Source: Acidobacteriota bacterium (GTDB lineage: Bacteria > Acidobacteriota > Terriglobia > Bryobacterales > Bryobacteraceae). From it: a DNA stretch of 64,000 bases. Positions 17,100 to 28,485 of this stretch are shown one piece after another. The translations under genes and the position numbers were made by a program. The stretch is from assembly GCA_017307505.1 (NCBI GenBank), contig JAFKEE010000022.1, forward strand, positions 248,001 through 312,000, in the 5' to 3' direction. The notes beneath the pieces were generated by a model that ran no database searches, was not told where the DNA came from, and saw only the letters and a program-made list of their open reading frames with translations. The first letter of the stretch is position 1. Each line of letters begins with the position of its first letter.

Positions 17100-17209
17100 G
17101 GTACCTTCCTAACAGATGATAGCGAGTTAGGGGTTGGCTCGGTTACCCGGCCGGTCACTATCCAAAGCGAATAAAAGGGTGTATCTAAGTATTGGAAAGG
17201 AATCCGGCC

Positions 17210-19498
<2,289 letters not shown>

Positions 19499-19909
19499 TC
19501 ACTCGAAGCCCAGACGGCCGAGCAGATCTTCCACCTGCTCGGCCGTAACCTCCACAGGAGCGTTCATCGCCAGCGGCGTCTCCCGCGTATCGAACGCTTC
19601 GAACAGCGCCATCTTGGCAATCGCGTACCGCTCATTGTCCGCCAGTCCGCGCCGGTGCGCGGTTTCCCACGCCGCGACACTCGAGGCCGGCACCAGCACC
19701 TGCACTTCAAACCAGGTCTTGCGGTCGCCGCTCACCGTGAACACGTGCTCGCGCAGGCCGGACCGGTCGCGCATGCCTTCGTAGAAGTACTCATACGCGT
19801 AGCCGCTCATCGCCAGGTAGTTCTTCTGCCGCCGCACCGCGGGTACGCCGCGCAACGGCGGCGGCGCCGAACCCTTCTCGCGCTTCACCAGCCCGCGCAG
19901 CCACTTCAT
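19499..19909 (-). CDS. Conserved hypothetical protein (136 aa)
   Basis: 136 residues, soluble, no signal peptide. The central part YAYEYFYEGMRDRSGLREHV, then FTVSGDRKTWFEVQVLVP, suggests an alpha/beta fold, but I do not recognise a family. It ends one base after the malic enzyme stop (tail to tail). Its ATG overlaps the stop of the upstream DUF1080 gene in ATGA, so the two are translationally coupled. A role tied to the secreted DUF1080 protein is possible but unproven. Confidence 0.65.
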   Translation of the reverse strand: MKWLRGLVKREKGSAPPPLRGVPAVRRQKNYLAMSGYAYEYFYEGMRDRSGLREHVFTVSGDRKTWFEVQVLVPASSVAAWETAHRRGLADNERYAIAKMALFEAFDTRETPLAMNAPVEVTAEQVEDLLGRLGFE

Positions 19910-20691
19910 TTCTTCGCGCCGCCTTTCAGCGGCAGCAGTTCGATCTTCCGGACGTACACCTCCGCCGCCTCGCTCTGCACCTGAATCTTGCCCTGCGTGT
20001 GGTCGCCGTCGAAGCCTTCATTCACTTTCACGCCATTCAGGTAGTACACCAGGTGGCCGCCCTCGGCGATCACCTCGCTGCGGTTCCACTGGCCCACCGG
20101 CTTCTCCACATCCACCGGACCCCGGTACCCAAAGGTGTCGGTCCACTTGATGTCGCGGCCATACCAGTTCACCCGGCCGGAATCCCGCGTCACCCTCGGT
20201 GCCCCCTGCTGCCAGTAAAGCTGCTTGTCTTCCTTCGTGATCGCTTCCACCGTCATCCTCGGTTTGGCCGCGCCCTTCACCATCAGCATGTCGCCCGTTC
20301 CGCCTTCGATCATCTGGTATTCGATCGACTCCAGCCAGCCGCTGCCCGCGGCTCCATCCACGCCCGTGCCATGCAGAAGGATGCCGCTGTCGCGGGCCTT
20401 GCCCACGCGCGGCGCCAGGTTCTCCTGGCCCCATTTCCACTCCACCACCAGGTGGTAGTCTCGATACTCTTTCTCCGTCGTGATGGCGCCCCACTCGGCG
20501 CCGCTGATGTGGACCATTCCATTGGCCACGGTGAAGACCTTCTTCGGATCCTCCCGGTGGGAGTCCTTCAGGAACGTATAGAAATTGGTCAGATCCTTGC
20601 CATTGAACAGCTTGATCTTCTTCTCTGGTTTGATAGCGTCGGCTGCCGTGGCCAGGCCGGCCAGCAGCACAAGAAGCAGGGCGGTGCGCAT
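19906..20691 (-). CDS. Secreted DUF1080 protein (3-keto-disaccharide hydrolase family)
   Basis: 261 residues from MRTALLLVLLAGLATAADA (signal peptide, ATG 20691). A longer frame to 20784 is not needed. The mature part begins KKIKLFNGKDLTNFYTFL, the hallmark LFNGKDLxxW/F start of DUF1080. Further family features are WGAITTEKEYRDYHLVVEWK, ARDSGILLHGTG and GQWNRSEVIAEGGHLVYYLN. DUF1080 proteins are concanavalin-A-like beta sandwiches abundant in Acidobacteria, Planctomycetes and Verrucomicrobia; some cleave 3-keto-glycosides. It is coupled to the 136-residue gene downstream and divergent, over 74 bases, from the secreted gene at 20766. Confidence 0.9.
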   Translation of the reverse strand: MRTALLLVLLAGLATAADAIKPEKKIKLFNGKDLTNFYTFLKDSHREDPKKVFTVANGMVHISGAEWGAITTEKEYRDYHLVVEWKWGQENLAPRVGKARDSGILLHGTGVDGAAGSGWLESIEYQMIEGGTGDMLMVKGAAKPRMTVEAITKEDKQLYWQQGAPRVTRDSGRVNWYGRDIKWTDTFGYRGPVDVEKPVGQWNRSEVIAEGGHLVYYLNGVKVNEGFDGDHTQGKIQVQSEAAEVYVRKIELLPLKGGAKK

Positions 20692-20765
20692 ACTTTTATC
20701 ATGCGTGATCTCGCACCCGGCCGTGGCGCGCCCCTCGGCTGGAAGGCTACAATCGGCGTGAAGAC

Positions 20766-21563
20766 ATGAGGGCCTGGGCTGCAATCATTGCCGTCTCCAC
20801 CGCACTCGCGCAGGAGCCGCAGAAGATCAAAGAGATCACGGCCGTCTGCGGCGACCAGGAGATCCTCGAGTTCGGCCTCGAATGCTCCGCTGACGAGCCG
20901 TGCCCCGTGTTCCTGGAGTTGTCCGCCGTCGAGGTCGTCGGCGCAAAGGTCTTCCTCACCGGCAACCTCCATACTCCGGCCACCACACTCTCCTCCCTCC
21001 TGTTGGCCAGCGACGACGAAGGCAAGACCTGGACGGAGCCCGCTGCCCGCATCCGCGGCGCGGCTCTCGACCAGATCCAGTTCGCCGACCCCGAAAGCGG
21101 CTGGGCCTCCGGCACCATCAGCGGCTCCCTGCCCAAGGATCCCTTCTTTCTCAAGACCACCGACGGCGGCAAAACCTGGCGCCGCCTCCCTCTTTTCGAG
21201 GACACCTTCTACGGCTCCATCGACCAGTTCTGGTTCGACTCGAAGTCCCACGGCATGATGGTGGTCAACCGCAAGGGGGCTCGCGGCGTCCCCTTCCAGA
21301 AAATGGAGTCGATGACCGGCGGCGACTCCTGGATGACCCGCGAAGTCAGCCCTAAACCAGTGCCGCCGCTGCGGCCCAAAACAGCGGCCGCCTCCGACTG
21401 GCGCATCCGCACGGACACCGCCTCGAAAACCTTCCGCATCGAGCGCCGCCAGGACAATCGCTGGACCCAGGTCTACTCGTTCCCTGTCCGTGCCGGAGTC
21501 TGCAAACCCGACCCGCCCAAGCCCGTGGAGCCGCCCAAAATCCAGGAGCAGCCGCCACAGTGA
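20766..21563 (+). CDS. Secreted BNR/Ycf48-like repeat protein
   Basis: 265 residues with a short signal peptide (MRAWAAIIAVSTALAQE). The middle contains Asp-box-like beta-propeller units: SDDEGKTWTEPAARI and TTDGGKTWRRLPLF, each S/T-x-D-x-G-x-T-W. A looser third unit follows (GGDSWMTREVS). Asp-box proteins include sialidases, photosystem II assembly factor Ycf48 and many uncharacterised exported proteins; a full propeller would need more repeats than are visible here. The Pro-rich tail ends PPKIQEQPPQ. The stop overlaps the GTG start of the hydantoinase B gene (GTGA), so the two are co-translated, although a functional link is not obvious. Confidence 0.65.
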   Translation: MRAWAAIIAVSTALAQEPQKIKEITAVCGDQEILEFGLECSADEPCPVFLELSAVEVVGAKVFLTGNLHTPATTLSSLLLASDDEGKTWTEPAARIRGAALDQIQFADPESGWASGTISGSLPKDPFFLKTTDGGKTWRRLPLFEDTFYGSIDQFWFDSKSHGMMVVNRKGARGVPFQKMESMTGGDSWMTREVSPKPVPPLRPKTAAASDWRIRTDTASKTFRIERRQDNRWTQVYSFPVRAGVCKPDPPKPVEPPKIQEQPPQ

Positions 21564-23092
21564 AGCGACCCGATCCCATCGAACTCGAGTTCTTCCGCCA
21601 GTTGCTCGTCTCCATTCCCGAAGAGATGGGGGTCGTGCTGCGCAAGACAGCCTTCTCGGCCAACATCAAGGAACGCCGCGACTACTCCTGCGCCGTCTAC
21701 GACGCCCAGGCCCGCCCCATCGCCATGGGCGACCACATGCCCGTCCACCTTGGTGCCATGCCGCTCAGCGTCGAGCACGTGCTGCGCCAGTTCGATCTCC
21801 GGCCCGGCGACGTCGCCATCGTGAACGATCCCTTCGCCGGCGGCACCCACCTGCCCGACATCACCGCCGTGGCCGGCGTCTTCCCCGACAAGTCCAAGCC
21901 CGCTGCTTTCTACGTTGCTTCTCGCGCCCACCATTCCGATGTCGGCGGCATGAGCCCCGGCTCTATGCCCCTGGCGCGCGAGATCTACCAGGAAGGCTTG
22001 CGCCTGCCGCCCGTCCTGCTGGTGAGGGAGGGGAAGCTGGACGACGGGCTCATGCGGCTCATCCTAGCCAACGTGCGTACGCCGCAGGAACGTGAAGGTG
22101 ACCTGCTCGCCCAGTGGATGGCGATGGAACGGGGCGCCGCCCGTCTTACCGAGGCCGTCTCCCGGTACGGCCTGCCGCGCCTCAACGCCAATGTCACCGC
22201 TCTGTCCGACTATGCCCAGCGCCGGATGACCGCCGCCCTCCAGGCGCTGCCCGCGGGCTGCTACCGGTTTGAAGATTCCCTCGACGAGGGCGTCACTATC
22301 CGCGCCTCCATCACCCTTGCCGGCGGCCGCGCCACGGTGGATTTCAGCGGCACCGATCCGCAGGTGGCCGGCCCCGTCAACGCCAACTACGCCATCACGC
22401 TCTCCGCCGTCTTCTACGTGTTCCGCTGTCTGCTCGATGGCGACGTGCCCGCCAACGCAGGACTGTTGCGTCCCATCACCGTCGTCGCGCCAGCCGGTTC
22501 CGTGGTGAATGCCAATCCACCCGCGGCCATGGCCGCCGGCAATGTCGAAACCTCCCAGCGCATCACGGATGTTCTCCTGGGCGCCCTGTTCACCGCCGCT
22601 CCGCACCTCATCCCGGCCGCTTCGCAGGGCACCATGAACAACCTCAGCTTCGGCGGCGAGGGCTTCGCCTGGTACGAGACCATCGCCGGCGGCATGGGCG
22701 CGGCCCGGGACTGCGCCGGCCAGAGCGCCGTGCACACGCACATGACGAACTCCTGGAACACCCCGGTTGAGGCCTTCGAACACAGCCATCCCGTGCGCGT
22801 CCGCGCCTATCATGTGCGCCGCGGTTCCGGCGGCGCCGGCCGCCATCGCGGTGGAGACGGCATCGTCCGCGAGATCGAGTTTCTGGCGCCGGCCGACGTC
22901 ACCATCCTGGCCGACCGCCGGGTCCGCCCGCCGTATGGACTGGATGGCGGACAACCGGGAGCCCTGGGCCGCACGCTCCTTCGCAGCCGGGGCAAGACCA
23001 GCCTCCTCCCCGGCAAAACCCGGCTGGATGTCCAACCCGGCGACCTCCTCAGAATCGAAACCCCGGGCGGCGGTGGCTTCGGGCTAGAATAG
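21560..23092 (+). CDS. Hydantoinase B/oxoprolinase family protein (HyuB)
   Basis: 510 residues. The N-terminus DPIELEFFRQLLVSIPEEMG, then MGVVLRKTAFSANIKERRDYSCA, is the HyuB signature, and GDHMPVHLGAMPLSVEHVL and NDPFAGGTHLPDITAV follow as expected. The C-terminal part keeps GSGGAGRHRGGDGIVREIEF. HyuB is the second subunit of ATP-dependent N-methylhydantoinase, 5-oxoprolinase or acetone carboxylase-like enzymes and normally pairs with HyuA. No HyuA is nearby, so the partner must be elsewhere or the protein works alone. The GTG start overlaps the previous stop. It is followed by two small transporter genes. Confidence 0.9.
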   Translation: MKRPDPIELEFFRQLLVSIPEEMGVVLRKTAFSANIKERRDYSCAVYDAQARPIAMGDHMPVHLGAMPLSVEHVLRQFDLRPGDVAIVNDPFAGGTHLPDITAVAGVFPDKSKPAAFYVASRAHHSDVGGMSPGSMPLAREIYQEGLRLPPVLLVREGKLDDGLMRLILANVRTPQEREGDLLAQWMAMERGAARLTEAVSRYGLPRLNANVTALSDYAQRRMTAALQALPAGCYRFEDSLDEGVTIRASITLAGGRATVDFSGTDPQVAGPVNANYAITLSAVFYVFRCLLDGDVPANAGLLRPITVVAPAGSVVNANPPAAMAAGNVETSQRITDVLLGALFTAAPHLIPAASQGTMNNLSFGGEGFAWYETIAGGMGAARDCAGQSAVHTHMTNSWNTPVEAFEHSHPVRVRAYHVRRGSGGAGRHRGGDGIVREIEFLAPADVTILADRRVRPPYGLDGGQPGALGRTLLRSRGKTSLLPGKTRLDVQPGDLLRIETPGGGGFGLE

Positions 23093-23099
23093 GAACTTC

Positions 23100-23477
23100 G
23101 TGCCCCAAGAGTCTTACCGTTTCTCCCACCGGCAATCCGTGGGCCTCGTTTTCCTGTGCACTCTGTTCGGAGTGGCCGCCCAGTATTTCATCAAGAAGAG
23201 CGGGACAGGTCTGGACGTGCTGACCCTGCACGCCCTGCTCACCAACTTCCCGCTGTGGGCGGGCCTTACCCTCTATGGGATGAGCACCTGCCTCCTCATC
23301 CTCGCTCTGCGGGATGGTGAGCTGTCGCTGCTTTACCCCGTGATCTCCCTGACCTACGTCTGGGTGAGCATCCTCTCTGTGGTCGTCTTCCACGAGTCGA
23401 TGAACATCTTCAAGATCTGCGGCATTGCCACCATCTGCCTGGGTGTTGCCCTGCTGGGGAAGGGCAGAAGCCAATGA
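23100..23477 (+). CDS. Small multidrug-resistance/EmrE-like membrane protein, subunit 1
   Basis: 125 residues from a GTG eight bases after the hydantoinase stop. Four transmembrane helices are visible. The last two carry GELSLLYPVISLTYVWVSIL and ATICLGVALLGKGRSQ, the GExSxxYPxxxxxY pattern of EamA/SMR-type half transporters such as ArnE. It overlaps the next gene by an ATGA. The two similar but non-identical small proteins are probably the halves of a heterodimer. The substrate is unknown; proximity to hydantoinase B suggests a nitrogen compound, but that is a guess. Confidence 0.8.
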   Translation: MPQESYRFSHRQSVGLVFLCTLFGVAAQYFIKKSGTGLDVLTLHALLTNFPLWAGLTLYGMSTCLLILALRDGELSLLYPVISLTYVWVSILSVVVFHESMNIFKICGIATICLGVALLGKGRSQ

Positions 23478-23827
23478 CAGGCACGCCGCTCTCTTCGATT
23501 CTCCTTGTCTTCACGGCCAGCTTTATTGGCAGTTTTGGAGCCGTGTTTCTCAAGTGGGGCGCCGGCCGCCTGCACCGCGACCTCGCCTCCCTCATCTACA
23601 ACTGGCGGCTCGCCGTCGGCATCGTTCTTTATCTGCTCTCTTTTGTCTTCTATTACATGGGGCTGCGCGTCGGAGAACTGAGCGTGCTCTACCCGATGGT
23701 CGCGCTCGGCTACGTCTGGACGGTGGTCTGGTCGAAGTTCTTTTTCGGCGAGCCATTCTCCCCGCGCAAGATCGGAGGCCTCCTGCTCATCGTCGGCGGG
23801 GTCGTCCTCCTCAAGCTCGGCAACTGA
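23474..23827 (+). CDS. Small multidrug-resistance/EmrE-like membrane protein, subunit 2
   Basis: 117 residues. It has the same four-helix plan as its upstream neighbour and the same motif (GELSVLYPMVALGYVWTVVW), with RKIGGLLLIVGGVVLLKLGN at the end. The N-terminal helix SILLVFTASFIGSFGAVFLKW has the conserved small-residue face of EmrE-like proteins, with Lys in place of the EmrE Glu14 region. Start overlap (ATGA) with subunit 1 supports stoichiometric co-synthesis. The family includes ArnE/ArnF undecaprenyl-aminoarabinose flippases as well as drug exporters, so a lipid-linked substrate is an alternative. Confidence 0.8.
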   Translation: MTGTPLSSILLVFTASFIGSFGAVFLKWGAGRLHRDLASLIYNWRLAVGIVLYLLSFVFYYMGLRVGELSVLYPMVALGYVWTVVWSKFFFGEPFSPRKIGGLLLIVGGVVLLKLGN

Positions 23828-23980
23828 ACCATCAACCCACGCTTCAATCCCTCAACCGGGCTTTCGTCAGGTCTACTACTTAGCCAGTTCTATAGCCAAA
23901 CAGTCTGGTCTAGCGTTTTAGGTAAGGATTTCAGGTCTTTCCCCCGTTTCCAGGCCCCTGGAATCACCGATAACTAGTAT
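23828..23980. other. Promoter region of the hybrid kinase
   Basis: About 150 bases, less GC-rich than the flanks (for example GTCTACTACTTAGCC), between the transporter pair and the hybrid kinase. A promoter is expected here, but I could not fix a -35/-10 pair. Confidence 0.3.
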
Positions 23981-26164
23981 GTGGGTCTGCGTCGAGCGAA
24001 AGTAAGCCTCCACGAGTGGTTTGGTGGAAAATCCAGGTTGGTGACGGCCTCTCTCTTGGCCAGCCTGCTCGCGCTCGTGGCATTTGCCTCGTTTTGGCTT
24101 CGCCGCAGCCCGGCGCCGCAGCCCACCCGCTGTGTCATTGGGACCGACAACGCATACCCCTATCACTATCTGAATTCCGCCGGAAAGCCGGAGGGGATGA
24201 TCGCCGACGTGATCCAGGAGGCTGCGCGGCGTGCCGGGATTACCCTGGAATGGCGGCTCTTGCCGGCCGGCCCCACCGTGGCGCTTTCCGGCAACCAGGT
24301 TCAGGTATGGCCCCTGCTGTCCACTCGGCCCGACTTCTGGCCGGAGTACCACTTCACCGAACCATATATTCAGAACACCTACGTCCTAGTTACGATCAAT
24401 CCGGATTTTGCGACGCCGGAAGGGGAACGGAAGATTCGAACCATCTCCACCGCAAACCTTCCGCTGGTCGTTTCCCTGACGAAACGAAACTTCCCGGCCG
24501 CCGAAGTGGTGCCCCGGAAGAACAGGGAAGATGCGCTGTCCGCCTTGTGCCGGGGCGAGGTCGAAAGCACTCTGATGGAGGCCCGCGCCGCGCAACGGGC
24601 CGCACTCGTGCGTCCGCCCGATTGCACGGGCATCCGTTTCACCACGATTGGCCTCGACCTGCCGCCGAGCCAGTTGGGCCTTGCCTCGACCAGGAAAGAC
24701 GCGCAGCTGGCCGAACGGATCCGAGCCGAGATCGATGGAATGTTCTCCGATGGCACCATGTCCCGCCTGCTCCGCCGTTGGAATTACTACTACAGCGGTG
24801 AAGCGGAGGCGGTGTTCCGCGCCCAGGAGGCCAACTCGGCGCGACTGTTGTCTCTAGCGCTGGCCGCGGTGCTAGGCCTGCTGTCCGTCCTGCTCTACTT
24901 CGCCCTGGTGCGCATGCGCCGGGCCAAGCGAGCCGCCCAGGCCGCCAATGCCGCCAAGTCCCAGTTCCTGGCGAACATGAGCCACGAGATCCGTACACCG
25001 CTGCACGGCATTCTCGGGCTTTCCCAGATCCTGGGCGACACGCCGCTCCAGCCGGAGCAGCGCGACATGCTCGATATGATGCAGAACTCGGGCCAGATCC
25101 TGGTGGGCATTGTCGACGATCTGCTGGACCTCTCCCGCATCGAGCGCGGCCGCCTGGTGGTGCAGTCTCGTCCATTGCAGCCAGCCGGGCTCATTCGGGA
25201 CACCGTGCGCGTCTTCGAGCCGCAGGCGAAAGCCAAGGGGGTGCGGCTTGAAATTGAAGGATTAGACGCCCTGCCCGCCTCGGCCCTCGGCGATCCTGTT
25301 CGCATCCGGCAGGTGTTGAGCAATCTGATTTCCAACGCGCTGAAGTTCACCTCCAGCGGCGAAGTGCGTGTGAAGGTCGACTGTTCAACGGAGTCTTCTT
25401 CACCGGTCGCCACGATCTCCGTCACCGATACCGGCATCGGCATCGCTCCGGAGAAACAGGCCCGGATCTTCGAAAAGTTCGTGCAGGCGGACAGCAGCAT
25501 CGGCCGCCGGTTCGGAGGCACCGGTCTGGGGCTGGCGATCGCCAAGCAGCTCGTGGAGGCGATGCGGGGGACGATTGGGATGTCGAGCATCGAAGGGCGC
25601 GGCGCCACATTCTGGTTCACCTTGCCTCTGCCGCCCGCCCTCAGCCGGCCCAACAGCACCCAGCCTGTTCACCAGCAGTCGTGCCTGCCGGCCATGGCCT
25701 CCAACCAGGTGGCGGCTCGCATCCTGCTCGCCGAAGACAACGCCGTGAACCAGCGCATCGCCAAGCGGCTGCTGGAGCGCGCCGGCCATGAGGTGACGAT
25801 TGCCAATGATGGAGAGAGCGCCGTGGAGCGCTGGCGCGAAGCTGAATTCGACGCAGTCTTCATGGATTGCCAGATGCCCGGCATCGATGGCTACCAGGCG
25901 ACCTGCGAGATCCGAAAGCTCGAGAAGGGTCTGCGGCACACACCCATCATTGCCTTGACCGCCGCCGCCATGGGCGGAGAGCGCGAACGATGCCTGGGCG
26001 CCGGGATGGACGACTATCTCGTCAAGCCGATCGACCTTGCCGAATTGAACCGGGTGCTGGTGTCCTGGGTTGAGCCGCGGACTTCCTTCCGCACCGCCGC
26101 GCCGCCAGACGGGTCAGCGGTTCTCAGAGGCTCGGGCGACAGAGCGTCCAATCAGGATGCCTGA
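23981..26164 (+). CDS. Hybrid histidine kinase with periplasmic solute-binding sensor and receiver
   Basis: 727 residues from a GTG. An uncleaved N-terminal helix (about 21-40) is followed by a type-3 solute-binding-like sensor domain ([20 protein letters not shown], residues ~50-270). A second helix (~288-310) leads to HisKA ([15 protein letters not shown], phospho-acceptor His335), HATPase_c ([22 protein letters not shown]) and a C-terminal receiver ([19 protein letters not shown], acceptor Asp in [11 protein letters not shown], Lys in DDYLVKPI). This is the BvgS/EvgS-like layout without an Hpt domain, so phosphate must go to a separate Hpt protein or stay in the receiver. Sensor architecture suggests detection of a small periplasmic solute. 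Its 3' end overlaps the convergent PAP2 gene by 51 bases. Confidence 0.92.
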   Translation: MGLRRAKVSLHEWFGGKSRLVTASLLASLLALVAFASFWLRRSPAPQPTRCVIGTDNAYPYHYLNSAGKPEGMIADVIQEAARRAGITLEWRLLPAGPTVALSGNQVQVWPLLSTRPDFWPEYHFTEPYIQNTYVLVTINPDFATPEGERKIRTISTANLPLVVSLTKRNFPAAEVVPRKNREDALSALCRGEVESTLMEARAAQRAALVRPPDCTGIRFTTIGLDLPPSQLGLASTRKDAQLAERIRAEIDGMFSDGTMSRLLRRWNYYYSGEAEAVFRAQEANSARLLSLALAAVLGLLSVLLYFALVRMRRAKRAAQAANAAKSQFLANMSHEIRTPLHGILGLSQILGDTPLQPEQRDMLDMMQNSGQILVGIVDDLLDLSRIERGRLVVQSRPLQPAGLIRDTVRVFEPQAKAKGVRLEIEGLDALPASALGDPVRIRQVLSNLISNALKFTSSGEVRVKVDCSTESSSPVATISVTDTGIGIAPEKQARIFEKFVQADSSIGRRFGGTGLGLAIAKQLVEAMRGTIGMSSIEGRGATFWFTLPLPPALSRPNSTQPVHQQSCLPAMASNQVAARILLAEDNAVNQRIAKRLLERAGHEVTIANDGESAVERWREAEFDAVFMDCQMPGIDGYQATCEIRKLEKGLRHTPIIALTAAAMGGERERCLGAGMDDYLVKPIDLAELNRVLVSWVEPRTSFRTAAPPDGSAVLRGSGDRASNQDA

Positions 26165-26890
26165 GAACGCGCCGAAGTAAATATCAGAAGCAAAATGCCG
26201 CCGCGAGGAGACGCGGGAGAGGCTCACCGCCGTCGCGGCGCCATAGAGGGTGATCGCCAGCCACTTGGGGCACTTCCGGTTCTGGGCTATCGCAGTGGCC
26301 ACGGCGAACGAACTCATTGCATGGCCTGACGGAAAGCTCGAACCTCCGCTCCACAGGCTGCCCCGGCCGCCCGGCACGTCGGGACGCTCCCGCCAGAAGA
26401 TCCACTTCGTGGCGTAGGTCACCAGCAGGCCGTTTGCCAGGGCCTCGACCCCGTCCCGTCCCATTGAGGATGATCTTGCATTGCCTGTAGCGTGGCCGAC
26501 GAGTGTCGGCAGGATCGTCCCCGCGGCCAGCGTGTAGCCCGCGCCAATCCGGGAAGCCCGGCCGCTCCACCGAATCTGGTCCGCCGAGTTTGGGAGTTCA
26601 TCCGTGATACGGCGGTCCACCGATTTCAGTGCGACGGTGCCGCCCACCAGAGGCACGGCGAGAGTCCAGAACTGCCGCTGTGTCATGTGAAATGGGGAAG
26701 TCCAGATCCGCTTCTGATCGGCGGTCACATCGCGCAAAAAACGAGTGGCTGGGTTGCCGGGTTCCGGGGGAGTGACCGGTGCGACCGCCGTGGGCGCCGG
26801 CTCGGGGTCTGGAGTACCAGCCGCCTTCGGTTGGGCCCAGGCGGCAGAGCCGCAGATTCCAAAGAGAAGCAGAGTTGTCCAGGTTCGCAT
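26114..26890 (-). CDS. PAP2-family phosphatase, secreted
   Basis: 258 residues from the ATG at 26890, which overlaps the upstream stop as TGATG. A signal peptide ([20 protein letters not shown]) and Pro-rich linker precede the catalytic region. PAP2 motifs are K-x6-RP as [14 protein letters not shown] as [12 protein letters not shown], and SRxxxxxHxxSD as [16 protein letters not shown]. All three are intact. Such enzymes dephosphorylate lipid or undecaprenyl pyrophosphates at the periplasmic face. It is the last gene of the minus-strand run that includes the BamA-like barrel, so a role in envelope lipid metabolism fits. Confidence 0.88.
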   Translation of the reverse strand: MRTWTTLLLFGICGSAAWAQPKAAGTPDPEPAPTAVAPVTPPEPGNPATRFLRDVTADQKRIWTSPFHMTQRQFWTLAVPLVGGTVALKSVDRRITDELPNSADQIRWSGRASRIGAGYTLAAGTILPTLVGHATGNARSSSMGRDGVEALANGLLVTYATKWIFWRERPDVPGGRGSLWSGGSSFPSGHAMSSFAVATAIAQNRKCPKWLAITLYGAATAVSLSRVSSRRHFASDIYFGAFSGILIGRSVARASENR

Positions 26891-28485
26891 CACCACGCCC
26901 TCTCAATGCCAACAATCTTCCCGCTATTGCGCCGTATATACACCGTCACCGATTTTGTATCGACCCCCCGCGCCGTGATGCGCGCCGCCGCAAAGGGGCT
27001 GCTCACCTGCTCGAGCCCCGTCGCCGGAGTCAGCGCGCCTGTCACGTTGTCGAAGGAAAACCACGTAGTGTCGTACTGCCTCTGTGGCGCGAAGTTGAAC
27101 TTCACGGCCAGATCCTCAAACTTCAGAGCGCTGCCATCCACGCGGAAGTGCTCCAGCGCCAGCACCCTGGTGAACCAGGCCCGGCCGATCTTGTCCCGGC
27201 GTTCCGCCAGCGTTTTCGTCAGATAGTCGACGACGGAAGGGTCGGAGAACTGCCCCGTCTGGACGATGGTCCGGATATCCTCGTCCGTGAAGGCCATCAC
27301 CCGTTTGGCGGCCCAGTAAGCATCGTCCGGCTGCATCTGCACAAAGGCCGGATTGGGATAGTTGGAGACCCACTTCAGAGGATCGAAGACTTTGGACTCC
27401 AGGCGGCCGATGGCCGGCTGATGCGGGAACACCGCCGTCTCCCATGGCTCCGGTGCCAGGCCGAGCTGTCCCATCTTCTTCAGGGCGTTGCGGCCCGTGG
27501 GGATGATGTAGGCGTTGCCGAACCGGGCATCCTTGGGCATGTCGCTATCCGAGCCCAGGATGGAGCCGAAGTCGATGAGGAAGTGGCGGATGTGCTGCGC
27601 GCCTTCGGGCCCGGACAGCACGTCCAGGGAGTTCCTGGACTTGGCGTCGGTATGATTCAGCCAGGCACAGAAAACAGCCAGCCCGCGCAGGTCGCGCCGC
27701 GTCTCGTGCGGGGTCAGGTCGTTGGGATCGTCGGACCGCGTGCCTTCATACGAAAACGGACCCACGGGTTTGCCCGGTGCAGCCAGGCTGGCAATCACCC
27801 GCCGGCTGCCGTCTTTCTGGCGGGCCATCTTGAACTTCAGGCGATCGATGTCGCGCTGCGTCATGGGCCGGGGCCTGCCGTTCACCCCGGTCACCTTGGC
27901 TTTGGGGCTGATGCTGAGTTCCTCGTCCCTCAGGTTGACGATGTAGTTCTCCGGAGTGTTGTAGCCGAGAGCATAGAAGAAATGCGAGCCCAGCACGTCG
28001 GCGGCGGTCGCCATTTCCGGGTTGGTACGCGGATCCGGTTTGACGAAGAAGAGCCGCCCCTTCGCGTCGGTCATGCGGAAGCCAGGCGTGATGCCGTCTG
28101 TTTTGGCGCCGACAATCAGGAACGGTGGCCGCGGAGCGTTGCCCTCGCCCGGACCCTGCTTCAACGCCTCCAGGCTCATGCGATGGTCAAGGCTGTGGCG
28201 ATTGGTGAACCAGGCGCTGTCGGGCACTTCGCCCAGCGTATTGATGCCCTGCGAGGGACCAATCTTCTTCACCGGTTCCCGCAGCGACTGGTAGAAGAAG
28301 TCGTACAGATCGTTGGGGTCCAACGTCTCCACGCTCCTGACCGGAGCCGGCTTGGGCACGCGCGCAATCGGATCGTCCGGATAGAAACGGAGCTTCTGCC
28401 CGCTGGCCGGCGTCAGGCTGGCCGCCGCGGCTAGAACAAGTACCGGAAGATTTCGCGCGAGAAAGCGTTGTCGAATTTGAACCAT
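26890..28485 (-). CDS. Secreted protein of unknown function with kinase-like motif set
   Basis: 531 residues from the ATG at 28485. A signal peptide (RNLPVLVLAAAASLTPASG) is visible. I do not recognise the family by name. It contains, in the order expected of a protein-kinase-like fold: GRLFFVKPDP (Lys149, beta3-like), NPEMATAADVL (Glu157, alphaC-like), AWLNHTDAKSRNSL (His278, Asp280, Lys282, Asn285, catalytic-loop-like) and HFLIDFGSILG (Asp305-Phe-Gly, DFG-like). HipA, CotH and FAM20 show comparably loose motif sets. Activity is inferred only. It overlaps the BamA-like gene upstream by about 50 bases and the PAP2 gene downstream by TGATG, so it is firmly in an operon. Confidence 0.7.
   Translation of the reverse strand: MVQIRQRFLARNLPVLVLAAAASLTPASGQKLRFYPDDPIARVPKPAPVRSVETLDPNDLYDFFYQSLREPVKKIGPSQGINTLGEVPDSAWFTNRHSLDHRMSLEALKQGPGEGNAPRPPFLIVGAKTDGITPGFRMTDAKGRLFFVKPDPRTNPEMATAADVLGSHFFYALGYNTPENYIVNLRDEELSISPKAKVTGVNGRPRPMTQRDIDRLKFKMARQKDGSRRVIASLAAPGKPVGPFSYEGTRSDDPNDLTPHETRRDLRGLAVFCAWLNHTDAKSRNSLDVLSGPEGAQHIRHFLIDFGSILGSDSDMPKDARFGNAYIIPTGRNALKKMGQLGLAPEPWETAVFPHQPAIGRLESKVFDPLKWVSNYPNPAFVQMQPDDAYWAAKRVMAFTDEDIRTIVQTGQFSDPSVVDYLTKTLAERRDKIGRAWFTRVLALEHFRVDGSALKFEDLAVKFNFAPQRQYDTTWFSFDNVTGALTPATGLEQVSSPFAAARITARGVDTKSVTVYIRRNSGKIVGIERAW

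Noticed and set aside
26779-28434. 551-codon plus-strand frame antisense to the kinase-like secreted protein
   Set aside because: Composition and absence of motifs mark it as a shadow frame.
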